Notes: generated from the letters alone by a model not told the origin. Numbered from the stretch's first letter, positions 8,147 through 15,970 are shown. The stretch is DNA of 26,615 bases from Candidatus Elusimicrobium euhamitermitis (GCA_031254225.1 JAIRUU010000046.1:1-26615); one strand, 5' to 3'. Numbers and translations are program-made.

Positions 8147-8749
8147 TTACTCTCTGCAGCAGTCAACCGCTTTGGAAACAATAGCTTTCAGTTTGCTTAA
8201 ACCGGATATACCGTTATTTTTCGGCGCGGAGTTTTCCGACGGGGGTTCTGCCGCTCCGGCCGGCGCGGCTTCTTTGTCTTTGGCTAAGTCTTCAAAAGTA
8301 TTTTTATCAAGCTTTTTTAAAAGCTCTCTGGCTTCTTCGTCCGAAACGGCGTTTATGTTCAACCCCCAAAACAAACAGTACAGGCTGTAGCTGGTTTCAA
8401 AAAAAGAATAAGCTTCTTCTTTTTTACCCGCTGCCAGCGCCTTTGTGCCGACTTCCATGAGGCGCATACATCCGGCAAGCAGATGTTTGGAAATGCACCA
8501 CACTTCGCCTTTATAAGTTTTTACTATTTTTTTAAGAAGCTCTTTTCTGTACTCGCGCACGGGGATAATTAAATCGTAAAAAGATTTATTGCCCGTTTTC
8601 GCGCCGCTGAAAACGAGGTGCTCTTCAATACTTACCAAATTCATTATGGCAATGGACAAATCCTGATCGCTGGACAAATCCAGCGGGTTTGCCTTTTTCA
8701 TATTATCAACTTTTTCTATAAACTCATTAAGGTTTTCAGCTATTTTCAT
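8147..8749 (-). CDS. Conserved hypothetical helical protein, paired with CPVC membrane protein
   Basis: I cannot assign a function. The 200-residue product has no signal peptide or membrane helix. Residues 1-150 look like a helical-bundle domain with conserved-looking blocks (ANPLDLSSDQDLSIAIMNL; GEVWCISKHLLAGCMRLMEV), followed by a low-complexity Ala/Pro/Glu linker (about 163-180) and a short C-terminal tail ending DCCRE. I have a general memory of similar unnamed proteins in candidate-phylum genomes, which I cannot verify here. The ATG overlaps the stop of the upstream membrane protein (ATGA), so the two are translationally coupled and probably work together. Confidence 0.75.
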   Translation of the reverse strand: MKIAENLNEFIEKVDNMKKANPLDLSSDQDLSIAIMNLVSIEEHLVFSGAKTGNKSFYDLIIPVREYRKELLKKIVKTYKGEVWCISKHLLAGCMRLMEVGTKALAAGKKEEAYSFFETSYSLYCLFWGLNINAVSDEEARELLKKLDKNTFEDLAKDKEAAPAGAAEPPSENSAPKNNGISGLSKLKAIVSKAVDCCRE

Positions 8750-9252
8750 ATTTTGTACCCGAAATGGAATAAACAGCTTACCACGGTTATTAATACGACG
8801 GGGATAACGACCCGCTCATACGGAAAATGCGCTTTGCCGCCGTTTTTTGACTTTAAAAATTCATAAAGTTTTGCGCCGGCTATAGCGGCTAGAGTGCCTG
8901 CCGCGACCGACAATAAAAAGCTGTCAATACCCAGTATTTTGTGGTAATTAAAAATAAGTTTCGGCTTCTTGCCCATATAAAGCGGTATTAACGTTGAATA
9001 CCAGCAAAGATAACAAAGTATATCAACCCAGAGTTTTTTGATATTCTTTTTTTCAAGAAAATAAATCGTCCATTGCGAAAATGCAAGAAGCGCGGCGCCT
9101 ATCCACACGCCGACAACCTCGTCCCTTACGCCGAAAAATTCCGCAATCCCCAGCCCGCCCGCCACCGCAAAAACGCATACGGGGCATAAAATGGGATTTG
9201 CAAAAATATTCACAGGAGCAAAAAGAGAAACAAACAAAATCAAACGTTTCAT
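8746..9252 (-). CDS. Small membrane protein with CPVC motif
   Basis: Function unknown. The 168-residue product starts with a signal-like hydrophobic stretch (about 3-18) followed by NPILCPVC, then about four membrane segments (FAVAGGLGIAEFF region, VWIGAALLAFSQWTIYF, the ILCYLCWYSTLIPLY region, and later helices at about 110-130 and 145-163). CPVC just after the first hydrophobic stretch could be redox-active or bind a metal; no further thioredoxin features are visible, and a second cysteine pair (ILCYLCW) lies in a later helix. A weak GAGGG lies about 12 nt before the ATG, at the very edge of the inverted-repeat element that occupies the upstream region. It overlaps the next gene by 4 bp. 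Confidence 0.75.
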   Translation of the reverse strand: MKRLILFVSLFAPVNIFANPILCPVCVFAVAGGLGIAEFFGVRDEVVGVWIGAALLAFSQWTIYFLEKKNIKKLWVDILCYLCWYSTLIPLYMGKKPKLIFNYHKILGIDSFLLSVAAGTLAAIAGAKLYEFLKSKNGGKAHFPYERVVIPVVLITVVSCLFHFGYKI

Positions 9253-9269
9253 AAAATTTAAATACCCTC

Positions 9270-9543
9270 AGGGCTTGTTGACGCTATTAAAGCGCCTGCG
9301 TTGAGCCAATTTTAATAAATTTTACATTTTCTTTTGTGTGCGGGCATAGCGGTTTGCTATGTCCCAGCAAAAAAAATGTAAAATTTGTCAAAATTGACTC
9401 AACCCACAGGGCCGCACTCCTTTTTTGTAAATTTCCATTTTTTTACTCCTCAGTCAGGCTTCCGGCTGTCATCGTCGTAAAAAAATGGAAATTTACGAAA
9501 AAATGATAGCGGCGCAGACGCTTTAATAGCGTCAACAAGCCCT
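9270..9543. repeat. Nested inverted-repeat element A (274 bp, MITE-like or structured RNA)
   Basis: This region fills the gap upstream of the CPVC gene. Outer arms of 31 bp, 9270-9300 and 9513-9543, match at 30 of 31 positions. Inside them lie two further long hairpins side by side: hairpin 1 with arms 9301-9330 / 9373-9402 (27 of 30), whose loop holds a small GCATAGC (9344-9350) / GCTATG (9356-9361) stem; and hairpin 2 with arms 9421-9446 / 9477-9503 (perfect apart from one extra base). Drawn as single-stranded nucleic acid it is a three-way Y. The right outer arm runs into the marC-like gene and supplies its last three codons and stop. The element at 17564-17835 has the same layout, length and hairpin-1 loop motif. 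No transposase or obvious target duplication is visible. Confidence 0.85.
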
Positions 9544-10131
9544 AGCCATAAATTTTGCTATGCCGTTCATTATCATATTAACGGACATAAGCACAAGCAG
9601 CATGCCTGTCAGTCTTTCAAGCGCCAAAAGGCCGCGTCTGCCAAGCAGATTACTTATAGGAAACGACAATAAAAGCACTACAAAATTGAGCAAAGACGCA
9701 ATGAGTACCGACGCCAAAATTATCAGCCTGCCGTGGCTCTGCCCGCCCAAAATGAGCACTACGCTCAGCGCGCCCGGGCCCGCTACCAGCGGTATGGCAA
9801 GAGGGACTATAAAAGGCTCGTCCTCTTTGTCCTTAGAAGCTTCTTTAACGTCGTCAGACCCGCCGAAAATCAGTTTTAAAGAAATCAGCATAAGAATAAG
9901 CCCGCCGGCAATGCTCAGGGAATATTCTTTTATGCCCAAAAACGTAAGCATCTGCCGCCCGACAAACATAAAAACAACCATTATTATGAGGGCTATGCAG
10001 AGTTCTCTTATAAGAACAAAATTCCTGCGTTCAGGCGTAACTTTGCGCAAAGCGGTAATGAACAAAGGGATATTGCCGAAAGGGTCCATTACCACAAATA
10101 AAGTCGCGACCGCCGCAAATAAAAATTCCAT
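9532..10131 (-). CDS. MarC/UPF0056-family membrane protein
   Basis: Multi-pass inner-membrane protein of the MarC family, 199 residues and about six helices; the biochemical role of the family is not established. Diagnostic segments: VVMDPFGNIPLFI near the N-terminus, GILLMLISLKLIFGG-like mid-segment, and PFIVPLAIPLVAGPGALSVVLIL. I set the start at ATG 10131 (MEFLFAAVATLF), which gives the usual family length; a longer frame back to 10275 would add 48 residues unlike the family and run through an AT-rich promoter-like region and into the divergent lpoB-like gene's leader. No strong Shine-Dalgarno site is visible. The final residues ARAC and the TGA stop lie within the right arm of inverted-repeat element A. 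Confidence 0.85.
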   Translation of the reverse strand: MEFLFAAVATLFVVMDPFGNIPLFITALRKVTPERRNFVLIRELCIALIIMVVFMFVGRQMLTFLGIKEYSLSIAGGLILMLISLKLIFGGSDDVKEASKDKEDEPFIVPLAIPLVAGPGALSVVLILGGQSHGRLIILASVLIASLLNFVVLLLSFPISNLLGRRGLLALERLTGMLLVLMSVNMIMNGIAKFMARAC

Positions 10132-10238
10132 ACATATATAATATATAAAATTAGGCCTGTAGGCAATAAAACAAGTTCCAACCCGTTTATAAAATAGTAT
10201 TATAAAACTGTAGTCAAATTTTAATAGCAAGAGGGGAT

Positions 10239-10829
10239 ATGAAAAAAATAATTTTGCTAATGACCGCCGCGACATTGTGTTTTGGCTGTTCTACAAAAGT
10301 CCAGAGAATGGATACTAATACTACCAGGGATTTGAGCGGCAGATGGAATGACACTGATTCTCGCCTTGTGGCCGAGGAAATGATTAATGACAGCCTTTCC
10401 AACCAGTGGTACGACAGATTTTTGGCGCAGAACGGGCGGGAGCCTGTCGTCATAGTGGGTACCGTAGAAAACCAGAGCATGGAGCACATCAACACGCGCA
10501 CGTTTATTGAAAATATACAGCGCGCTTTAATAAACAGCGGCAAAGTGAAGTTTGTGGCCAGCAGGGAAGAGCGCGGGGAAATAAGAACGGAGCGGCTTGA
10601 GCAGGACGAATTTGCCAGCGTGGAAACGCGCAGGGCGTTTGGCAGGGAAGTAGGCGCGGATTTTATGCTTAACGGCGTGCTGACTTCAATAGTTGACCGC
10701 GAAGGCAGAAGAAGCGTGGTCTTCTACCAGACAAACCTAAGGCTTATAAATATTGAAACAAACCAGATTGTCTGGAACGGCGAGAAGCAGATTAAAAAAT
10801 ATATTCTCAGCCGCGGTTCCCGCCTGTAA
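10239..10829 (+). CDS. LpoB-like lipoprotein (penicillin-binding protein activator)
   Basis: Outer-membrane lipoprotein related to LpoB/YcfM, which in enterobacteria activates the bifunctional peptidoglycan synthase PBP1b. The 196-residue product has a lipoprotein signal with acylated Cys17 (LCFGCS). The mature part holds the family's conserved pattern: VVIVGTVENQSMEHINTRTF (strand then helix), FVASREERGEIRTE, and GADFMLNGVLTSIVDREGRR. AGAGGGG ends about 5 nt before the ATG. It leads a cluster of three lipoprotein genes plus an FKBP. Family membership is confident; whether it activates a PBP here is inference, since no PBP gene is in the window. Confidence 0.85.
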   Translation: MKKIILLMTAATLCFGCSTKVQRMDTNTTRDLSGRWNDTDSRLVAEEMINDSLSNQWYDRFLAQNGREPVVIVGTVENQSMEHINTRTFIENIQRALINSGKVKFVASREERGEIRTERLEQDEFASVETRRAFGREVGADFMLNGVLTSIVDREGRRSVVFYQTNLRLINIETNQIVWNGEKQIKKYILSRGSRL

Positions 10830-10834
10830 GATTT

Positions 10835-12136
10835 ATGAAGAGGAGTCTCTGCGTTCTGGCGGCGGTTGCGTTTGCCTGCGGCTGCGGGTCTCATTTACGT
10901 TTCAGGGCCGACGTTAACAGAGAAATCGCGGCCGGCAATTTTGACGCCGCCGCGTCAAAAATTGAAAGCCAGAAAGGCAGATTTTACAGGGAAAAGGATT
11001 TAACGCTTTTCAATCTTGACCTCGGCGCGGTGCAACATGACGGCGGCAAACCCGCGGAAAGCGATTTGATTTTTGCCCAAGCGCAGGACAGGACTCAAGC
11101 GCGCGTCGCAAGCGTAAGCCTGGCCGCGGCCACCGTCCTAAAAAATGATTTGACCGTTGAATACGACGCAAAACAGTATGAAACGTCTTTGACATACGTT
11201 TACCGCGCGCTTAATTTTATGGACAGGGACGATTTGCAGGGCGCGTTGGTTGAGGCGAGAAAAGCGGTTTTCTTTCTTGACCAGCAGCGCAGGAACAAAA
11301 CCAGAGGATATAACGACGATCCTTTTGTCCAGTATTTTGCCAGCCTGATTTTTGAAAGCGGCGGTTTTTTGTCCGACGCGAGAATAGCGCGCACAAATTC
11401 TTTAAACGCTTATAATAATTTCGTTTCGTTCCACAATGTCCCGCCGCCGGATTTTGCGGTGCCGCAGAACGCGGCGCAGCTTGGCGAAATTATTTTTATC
11501 CACTATAACGGCTTTGTGCCGCTGCTTGCGTCCCGCACCGTACAGATAGCGTGGAACAACGCGCTTCTTATGCTTCACTCCACCGACGAGGTTTTCAGCC
11601 AAGAGCCCGCCGTGCAAAACGCGCTTGTCGCCGGTTTTATGGGCAACGCGGTAACGGTGGCTTATCCTGTTGTAGTATGGGTGCCGTATTTTATAAGAGG
11701 CTCAAACCTTGAGGTGGACGGAAACGCGCAGCCCACAGTTTTAATGCATGACATAGCGGCTTTTATGCGCGCCGATTTGGCGGAGAGAATGCCCGGCATT
11801 TACGCGAGAATGATAGCGCGCGCCGTCATAAAACAGGTTTTAAATAACGCCGCGCGCCAGGCAGTAACAAACGGCACTAAAGATGAAAATTTAGGCTTTT
11901 TGGCCGGCATGGTATTTTCCGCCTTTGCCGCGGCGACGGAACGCGCGGACACAAGGTTATGGTTTACGCTGCCTGGCGAAATAAGAATGACGCGCGTATT
12001 TGTGCCGCCGGGCAAACATACAATGGTTTTCAAAGCGTATGACGCCAACGGCAGTTTAATTGAAACCCACGATTTCGGCGAGATAGAAATTAAAGCGGGC
12101 GAAAGAAAATATTTGCATTACAGAACCGGAAAATAA
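10835..12136 (+). CDS. COG3014-like lipoprotein with TPR-like region
   Basis: Predicted lipoprotein of 433 residues; the lipidated residue is Cys15 or Cys17 (AFACGCGS). Helical repeat-like segments at about 25-185 (DFDAAASKIESQKGRFYREKD-like, then a YRALNFMDRDDLQGALVEARKA block) resemble TPR units. A later segment (residues 205-260, LGEIIFIHYNGFVPLLASRT) and the C-terminal part (WFTLPGEIRMTRVFVPPGKH) are typical of the uncharacterised COG3014 family. It starts 5 bp after the LpoB-like gene. COG3014, LpoB and LPP20 family genes are, as I recall, often found together in diverse bacteria, which suggests a shared envelope function; the molecular role is unknown. Confidence 0.8.
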   Translation: MKRSLCVLAAVAFACGCGSHLRFRADVNREIAAGNFDAAASKIESQKGRFYREKDLTLFNLDLGAVQHDGGKPAESDLIFAQAQDRTQARVASVSLAAATVLKNDLTVEYDAKQYETSLTYVYRALNFMDRDDLQGALVEARKAVFFLDQQRRNKTRGYNDDPFVQYFASLIFESGGFLSDARIARTNSLNAYNNFVSFHNVPPPDFAVPQNAAQLGEIIFIHYNGFVPLLASRTVQIAWNNALLMLHSTDEVFSQEPAVQNALVAGFMGNAVTVAYPVVVWVPYFIRGSNLEVDGNAQPTVLMHDIAAFMRADLAERMPGIYARMIARAVIKQVLNNAARQAVTNGTKDENLGFLAGMVFSAFAAATERADTRLWFTLPGEIRMTRVFVPPGKHTMVFKAYDANGSLIETHDFGEIEIKAGERKYLHYRTGK

Positions 12137-12165
12137 GGGCGCAGAGGACATTTATTGACAAACTT

Positions 12166-12192
12166 TTTCCTCTCCCTCACAGGGAGAGGAAA
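12166..12192. repeat. 12-bp perfect hairpin ahead of the LPP20-like gene
   Basis: Arms 12166-12177 (TTTCCTCTCCCT) and 12181-12192 (AGGGAGAGGAAA) with a 3-nt CAC loop lie between the second and third lipoprotein genes, 6 bp ahead of the AGGAGG ribosome-binding site at 12199-12204. It has no T-run, so it is more likely an mRNA-stabilising or translation-modulating structure than a terminator. Confidence 0.6.
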
Positions 12193-12211
12193 TCAAATAG
12201 GAGGACGGAGT

Positions 12212-13138
12212 ATGCATATGAAAAAAATACTGGCGGTTTTGCTGGCGGCGGCGTTTGCGGCGGGTTGTTCAACGGCAAACAAAAACACGTTGAGCTATAA
12301 ACTTTCCAAAATAAATACGGAAAAATATCTGACGGGCACAGGCTCCGGCGCGACAAAAGACGAAGCTTCTGCGCGGGCCAAAGAGGACATTAAAAAAATA
12401 TTTGACGCCAGCTATATAGCGGACGAGCCCGTCGTGGCGGACATTTATAACCACGCTTTTATAAAAGAAACGTGGAAAGACAAAAAAACGCAAAACTATT
12501 ACGCTATCGCGCTGCTTGAAAGAAAAGTGGGCAAAGATATGCTGAAAAATAATCTTGATACTTTGGACAGCCGGCTTAACGGTCTTGTCGCGCAGTTTAA
12601 AGACAAGCAGGATAAATTCGCCAAAGTAAAAACCGCGCTTAAAATACAACCGCTCCTGGTAAAACGCAACGGTTTTGAAGATTTATACGAGAAAATTGAT
12701 TACAACGGAGCCGGCTATGACCCGCAGAATTTTGCCGCTTTAAAAAATATAGTTTACGAGGCTATGAACGAAGTTAAATTTTCTCTCAACGTCCTCGGCA
12801 AAAACAGCGAAATTCTGCATACCTATATTATAGACGCGCTTAATAAAATGGGGCTTACGGTGGCCGTTAACGAAACGTCGGATATTGCTATTGACGTTAA
12901 CAGCGAAATTGTTGAGTTCCCGTCTAAAAAAACAAACGAACTTTACTGGTGCAGCGCTACGGCCACGGTCAGCCTTAAAGACGTTTCTACCGGCGGCATA
13001 TTCGGCCGTTTCAGCATAAGCGACAGGCAGGGCTCTTTCCGCTCCGACGAAGCCGTTAAGTATACAATGAACGCCATAGGCAAAAAAGCGGGCGGCGAAA
13101 TTACCAAAAAAACTTACGATTATTTAGAAAGGAGATAA
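12212..13138 (+). CDS. LPP20-family lipoprotein with extra C-terminal domain
   Basis: Lipoprotein of 308 residues with a clear lipobox (FAAGC, Cys19). Residues about 35-125 fit the LPP20 family (YLTGTGSGATKDEASARAKE, then a YAIALLERKVG strand), named after an outer-membrane antigen of Helicobacter. The remaining ~180 residues form a second domain (ALKIQPLLVKRNGFEDLY; GKNSEILHTYIIDALNKMGLTV; later strands with FGRFSISDRQGSF), so it is far longer than minimal LPP20. I chose ATG 12212 because AGGAGG at 12199-12204 is 7 nt upstream; ATG 12218 is 13 nt away, and the longer frame from 12155 would be a TTG start with no signal-peptide logic. One base separates its stop from the FKBP start. Confidence 0.82.
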   Translation: MHMKKILAVLLAAAFAAGCSTANKNTLSYKLSKINTEKYLTGTGSGATKDEASARAKEDIKKIFDASYIADEPVVADIYNHAFIKETWKDKKTQNYYAIALLERKVGKDMLKNNLDTLDSRLNGLVAQFKDKQDKFAKVKTALKIQPLLVKRNGFEDLYEKIDYNGAGYDPQNFAALKNIVYEAMNEVKFSLNVLGKNSEILHTYIIDALNKMGLTVAVNETSDIAIDVNSEIVEFPSKKTNELYWCSATATVSLKDVSTGGIFGRFSISDRQGSFRSDEAVKYTMNAIGKKAGGEITKKTYDYLERR

Positions 13139-13139
13139 A

Positions 13140-13868
13140 ATGAAAAAATTATTGTTTGCATTGCCGGTATTTATTTTTGCCGCGGCGGTTTTTGCGCAGA
13201 ACGCCAAACCCGCGCCCGCTGCGCAGGCTGCTGCTGCTCCGACCGCGGCGCAGGACGACGCGGCTAAAGCGCAGGAAGAAAACGCTAAAACGCTTTATTC
13301 GCTGGGTTACATGATGGGAAACACCGTCAAAAACCAGTTGATTATCGGGAACGAGGACGAGTTCAAATATATTTCCCAGGGCATGCGCGACAGCATGACA
13401 AACAAACCCAGCCAGACTGATTTGGACACGTATAAACCCGCGGTTATCAAACGCTATGAATCCGACTCCAAAAAGATTAACGAAAAAAGAGCCGCGGACA
13501 ATAAAAAGTTTTTAGATAACGCAAAAAAAGACAGGAACACCAAAGAAATTGACAGCGGCATTCTGGTGCAGACGCTGGTAAAAGGAAAGGGCGCGGCGCC
13601 GTCCGTTTCCAGCTTGGTTAAAGTCAATTACCACGGCACGCTTATTGACGGCACGGTGTTTGACAGTTCCGTGCTGCGCGGCACTCCGGCGGAGTTCCCG
13701 TTAAACCAGGTAATTCAATGCTGGACAAAAGGCTTGCAGGACGTTAAAGCGGGCGGCAAAGTAAAACTTATCTGCCCGCCAGAAACCGCTTACGGCAGCC
13801 GCGCGATGGGTTCAATACCGCCAAACTCGGTGCTGATTTTTGAAGTGGAATTATTGGACGTAAAATAA
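13140..13868 (+). CDS. FKBP-type peptidyl-prolyl isomerase, Mip/FkpA-like
   Basis: Periplasmic prolyl cis-trans isomerase and chaperone, 242 residues. A signal peptide (about 1-19, ending VFAQ) is followed by an Ala/Pro-rich linker, an N-terminal helical dimerisation domain of FKBP_N type (about 48-125, SLGYMMGNTVKNQL) and a complete FKBP domain (about 138-242). The pocket residues are present: the Tyr in VNYHGTL, Phe-Asp in TVFDSS, Val-Ile and Trp in NQVIQCWTKG, Tyr in ETAYGSRA and Phe in LIFEVELL. GGAGAT sits 4-9 nt before the ATG. It closes the lipoprotein cluster, so it may help fold the envelope proteins encoded with it. Confidence 0.93.
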   Translation: MKKLLFALPVFIFAAAVFAQNAKPAPAAQAAAAPTAAQDDAAKAQEENAKTLYSLGYMMGNTVKNQLIIGNEDEFKYISQGMRDSMTNKPSQTDLDTYKPAVIKRYESDSKKINEKRAADNKKFLDNAKKDRNTKEIDSGILVQTLVKGKGAAPSVSSLVKVNYHGTLIDGTVFDSSVLRGTPAEFPLNQVIQCWTKGLQDVKAGGKVKLICPPETAYGSRAMGSIPPNSVLIFEVELLDVK

Positions 13869-13881
13869 AATTCTTGAACAA

Positions 13882-13921
13882 AAAAAACAGCCGGCTCAAT
13901 TCCTTGAGCCGGCTGTTTTTT
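13882..13921. terminator. Strong bidirectional intrinsic terminator
   Basis: An 18-bp perfect inverted repeat (13882-13899 and 13904-13921) with a TTCC loop and GC-rich core (CAGCCGGCTCAA) has an A-run on one side and a T-run on the other. It serves both converging units: the FKBP gene on plus (ends 13868) and the RDD gene on minus (ends 13934). Confidence 0.95.
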
Positions 13922-13933
13922 ACCGCCTAAAAA

Positions 13934-14371
13934 TTACGAATTGACGACTAACGTTTTGACAAGCAAATCATGCAGCGCCTGTTTCTTCTGCGTGAAAAGC
14001 GCAATCAGACACCCTAAGCCCAAAGGCAGCAAAGAAATAAATTTGCATATTGTCCGCAAAAAAGCTTTGCCGAAAGTTAACCTGTTGCCGTACACGTCAA
14101 TCACTTTAACGCCGAGGGCCATTTTGCCGAGCGTGGCCTGCTTTGCGGAACTTTCAAAAAGAGAATAATAAAACAGAAAAACGCACGCTCCCGCAGCGAA
14201 GCCCGCAGCCTGCGCTATTCTTAAAAGGGTATCCTGCGTAATGCCGCCCATTGCGCCGGCGATGCCTATAACCAACCCGACGCAAAAACCTAATATATAA
14301 CTGCAGATATTGACGACGACAGTGTCAATAATAAAAGCCAAAAGCCTTTTCCAGAAAGCCGCGTATGTCAT
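13934..14371 (-). CDS. RDD-family membrane protein
   Basis: Small inner-membrane protein of 145 residues. The N-terminal FWKRLLAFIIDTVVVNI carries the Arg and Asp of the RDD signature, and the C-terminal half has the typical KQATLGKMALGVKVIDVYGNR stretch. Three hydrophobic helices are visible (about 10-40, 50-72, 110-127). RDD proteins are widespread; some are implicated in ion exchange, but most have no known role. AAGGAG lies 7 nt before the ATG. It is the last gene of the minus-strand unit 17563-13934, 30 bp after the permease stop. Confidence 0.87.
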   Translation of the reverse strand: MTYAAFWKRLLAFIIDTVVVNICSYILGFCVGLVIGIAGAMGGITQDTLLRIAQAAGFAAGACVFLFYYSLFESSAKQATLGKMALGVKVIDVYGNRLTFGKAFLRTICKFISLLPLGLGCLIALFTQKKQALHDLLVKTLVVNS

Positions 14372-14401
14372 TTTTTATCTCCTTTGTTGCGTTTTAAAAT
14401 T

Positions 14402-15451
14402 TTAAATAAGTCTGCCGGCCATAATCTCGGCAAACGGTTTTGTGAAATGGAATTTTGAAAGCACAACCTGTATTACCGCCGTCAGAGGAACTGCCAGGAA
14501 CGCGCCCGCGACACCCCATATAAGCGACCAGAAAACCAGCATTACGATTATAGTGACGGGGTGCAAATCAGTCACGCTACCCATTATTTTCGGCTCAACG
14601 ATATTGCCTATAATCAGCTGGGAAGCTATTACAAGAGCCATAATAATAAAAAACTTGGGCCCCAGTTCATACTGCAAAAATATAACCGGCACGGGCAGCA
14701 CGGTGGCTATTATTGAGCCTATAGTCGGAATAAAATTTAAAAGAAACGTTATTATGCCGAACATAAACGCAAGTTCCACTTTAAAAAGCGCAAGAACAAG
14801 CCACACTACAAGGCCCGTGGCAAGCGAAACTATAATTTTTACCGTAATATAAAAAGATATTTTAGACTGTATTTCCTGCGTCAGGCGGCTTGGTTTTTTG
14901 TCTTCTTTAATATTTGAATTGCTGCCCGCAAAAAAGAAAAGCAAAAACACGGCCACCATAAAAAATCCCGTCGTCAGCGATATTACCATGCTGCCGAAAC
15001 CGCGCACAAAATTAAAAAACTGCAGGTTTTTAAGCACGTCCGCAACGTAATTATTGTCTATATGCATATTATAACGCGCGGCCGTCCTGGCCCAGTCCGC
15101 CGCGGAGACCAGTTTATCCCTGTAAATATCCGCGCCGCTTATAAAGCTGCCTATTGAATTTGAAATAAAAATTACAATCAGCGCAAGGAGCGCCATAAGC
15201 GCAAGAAATGTCAGGCTTAACGCCAGCAAATGCGGCATTTTGGTTTTTTTGGTTACATACCTTATAAAAGGAGCCAGCGCCGTGTAAATTAACAGAGCTA
15301 TGACAAACGGTATGGCCACAAAGCGCGTAAACACAAGCGTAAACGCAACGGCGACCAAAGCCAGTATGGCCAGGCTTATCGTATTTACCTGGGAAGCGGT
15401 TATAACTTTTTCCTGTTCCGCCGGCGCGGCGGCGTGGGTATTTTCTTTCAT
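14402..15451 (-). CDS. AI-2E family transporter (PerM/YdiK-like)
   Basis: Inner-membrane permease of 349 residues. The family includes AI-2 exporter TqsA and several Na+/H+ antiporter-like members, so the substrate cannot be read from sequence. Paired helices at about 25-75 are followed by a soluble segment, then helices from about residue 150, and the conserved LNFIPTIGSIIATVLPVPV motif at about 240-258, with VEPKIMG and GVAGAFLAVPLTAVIQV near the C-terminus, all characteristic. The ATG overlaps the stop of the coiled-coil gene by 4 bp (ATGA), so translation is coupled. Confidence 0.9.
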   Translation of the reverse strand: MKENTHAAAPAEQEKVITASQVNTISLAILALVAVAFTLVFTRFVAIPFVIALLIYTALAPFIRYVTKKTKMPHLLALSLTFLALMALLALIVIFISNSIGSFISGADIYRDKLVSAADWARTAARYNMHIDNNYVADVLKNLQFFNFVRGFGSMVISLTTGFFMVAVFLLFFFAGSNSNIKEDKKPSRLTQEIQSKISFYITVKIIVSLATGLVVWLVLALFKVELAFMFGIITFLLNFIPTIGSIIATVLPVPVIFLQYELGPKFFIIMALVIASQLIIGNIVEPKIMGSVTDLHPVTIIVMLVFWSLIWGVAGAFLAVPLTAVIQVVLSKFHFTKPFAEIMAGRLI

Positions 15452-15957
15452 CTGGCTACTCTCGTTTCAAGATTTTTGGCCAATTCGCGCGACATGAAAA
15501 GTATTTTGCTTACAAGTTTGTCCAGATTTAAAGATGCTGTTTCAAGCTGCCAGATATTTAATTTAAGACCGCTTGTATGGGCCGCGCCCAAAATCTCGCC
15601 GAATCTTGTCGCAATATCTTCTATTGACCGCGTTAAAATGCGCGCTTTAATATTTAAAGTTTTTATATCAAAAGAATAATTGTCCGCCAAATCTTTTTTT
15701 GCAAAAGTCCTGAGCGTGTCCCGCGTGCCGGCCCAAAACTCTTCCCCTTCGTTGGAAAAATCATAAAGCTCTTTTGCCGTAGCGTTAAATTCTTCTTCCA
15801 GAGTGCTGTCCCGCAAAGGGATATTTCTTTTGGCCTGCACGGACGCGGCCTGCAGCCGCGCCAGATAACTTTGCAGTTTCATTATTATCCCGTTTAAAGT
15901 TGTTTCCATCTCTTCAAGTTTTTTAGACGTTGAATCAAAAAATTCGTCTTTATTCAT
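15448..15957 (-). CDS. Coiled-coil cytoplasmic protein of unknown function
   Basis: Not recognised. The 169-residue product has no signal peptide or membrane helix and is nearly all helix-forming: residues 8-45 (SKKLEEMETTLNGIIMKLQS), 50-88 and 105-165 show heptad-like hydrophobic spacing, suggesting a coiled-coil bundle. It lies 13 bp after the histidine kinase gene and overlaps the permease gene by 4 bp, so it is produced with both. It could be an adaptor between the kinase and a membrane partner, but that is speculation from position only. Confidence 0.75.
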   Translation of the reverse strand: MNKDEFFDSTSKKLEEMETTLNGIIMKLQSYLARLQAASVQAKRNIPLRDSTLEEEFNATAKELYDFSNEGEEFWAGTRDTLRTFAKKDLADNYSFDIKTLNIKARILTRSIEDIATRFGEILGAAHTSGLKLNIWQLETASLNLDKLVSKILFMSRELAKNLETRVAR

Positions 15958-15970
15958 ACTGTGTCATATC

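Noticed and set aside
9270..9543. Possible CRISPR array or insertion sequence
   Set aside because: There are no regularly spaced direct repeats and no transposase frame; the repeats are inverted and nested, so it was reported as an inverted-repeat element.
9560..10141. 193-residue open frame on the plus strand
   Set aside because: It is antisense to the MarC-family gene, whose motifs and membrane profile are clear; the plus frame is a Ser/Thr/Lys-rich shadow.
10132..10275. 48-residue N-terminal extension of the MarC-like protein
   Set aside because: It lies over AT-rich intergenic DNA and the start of the divergent lpoB-like gene, and the family starts at the internal Met (MEFLFAAVATLF).
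12155..12160. TTGACA before the LPP20-like gene
   Set aside because: The expected -10 position falls in the hairpin loop and arm (CACAGG), with no match; its TTG was also proposed as a start, but there is no ribosome-binding site and the lipoprotein signal starts at 12212.
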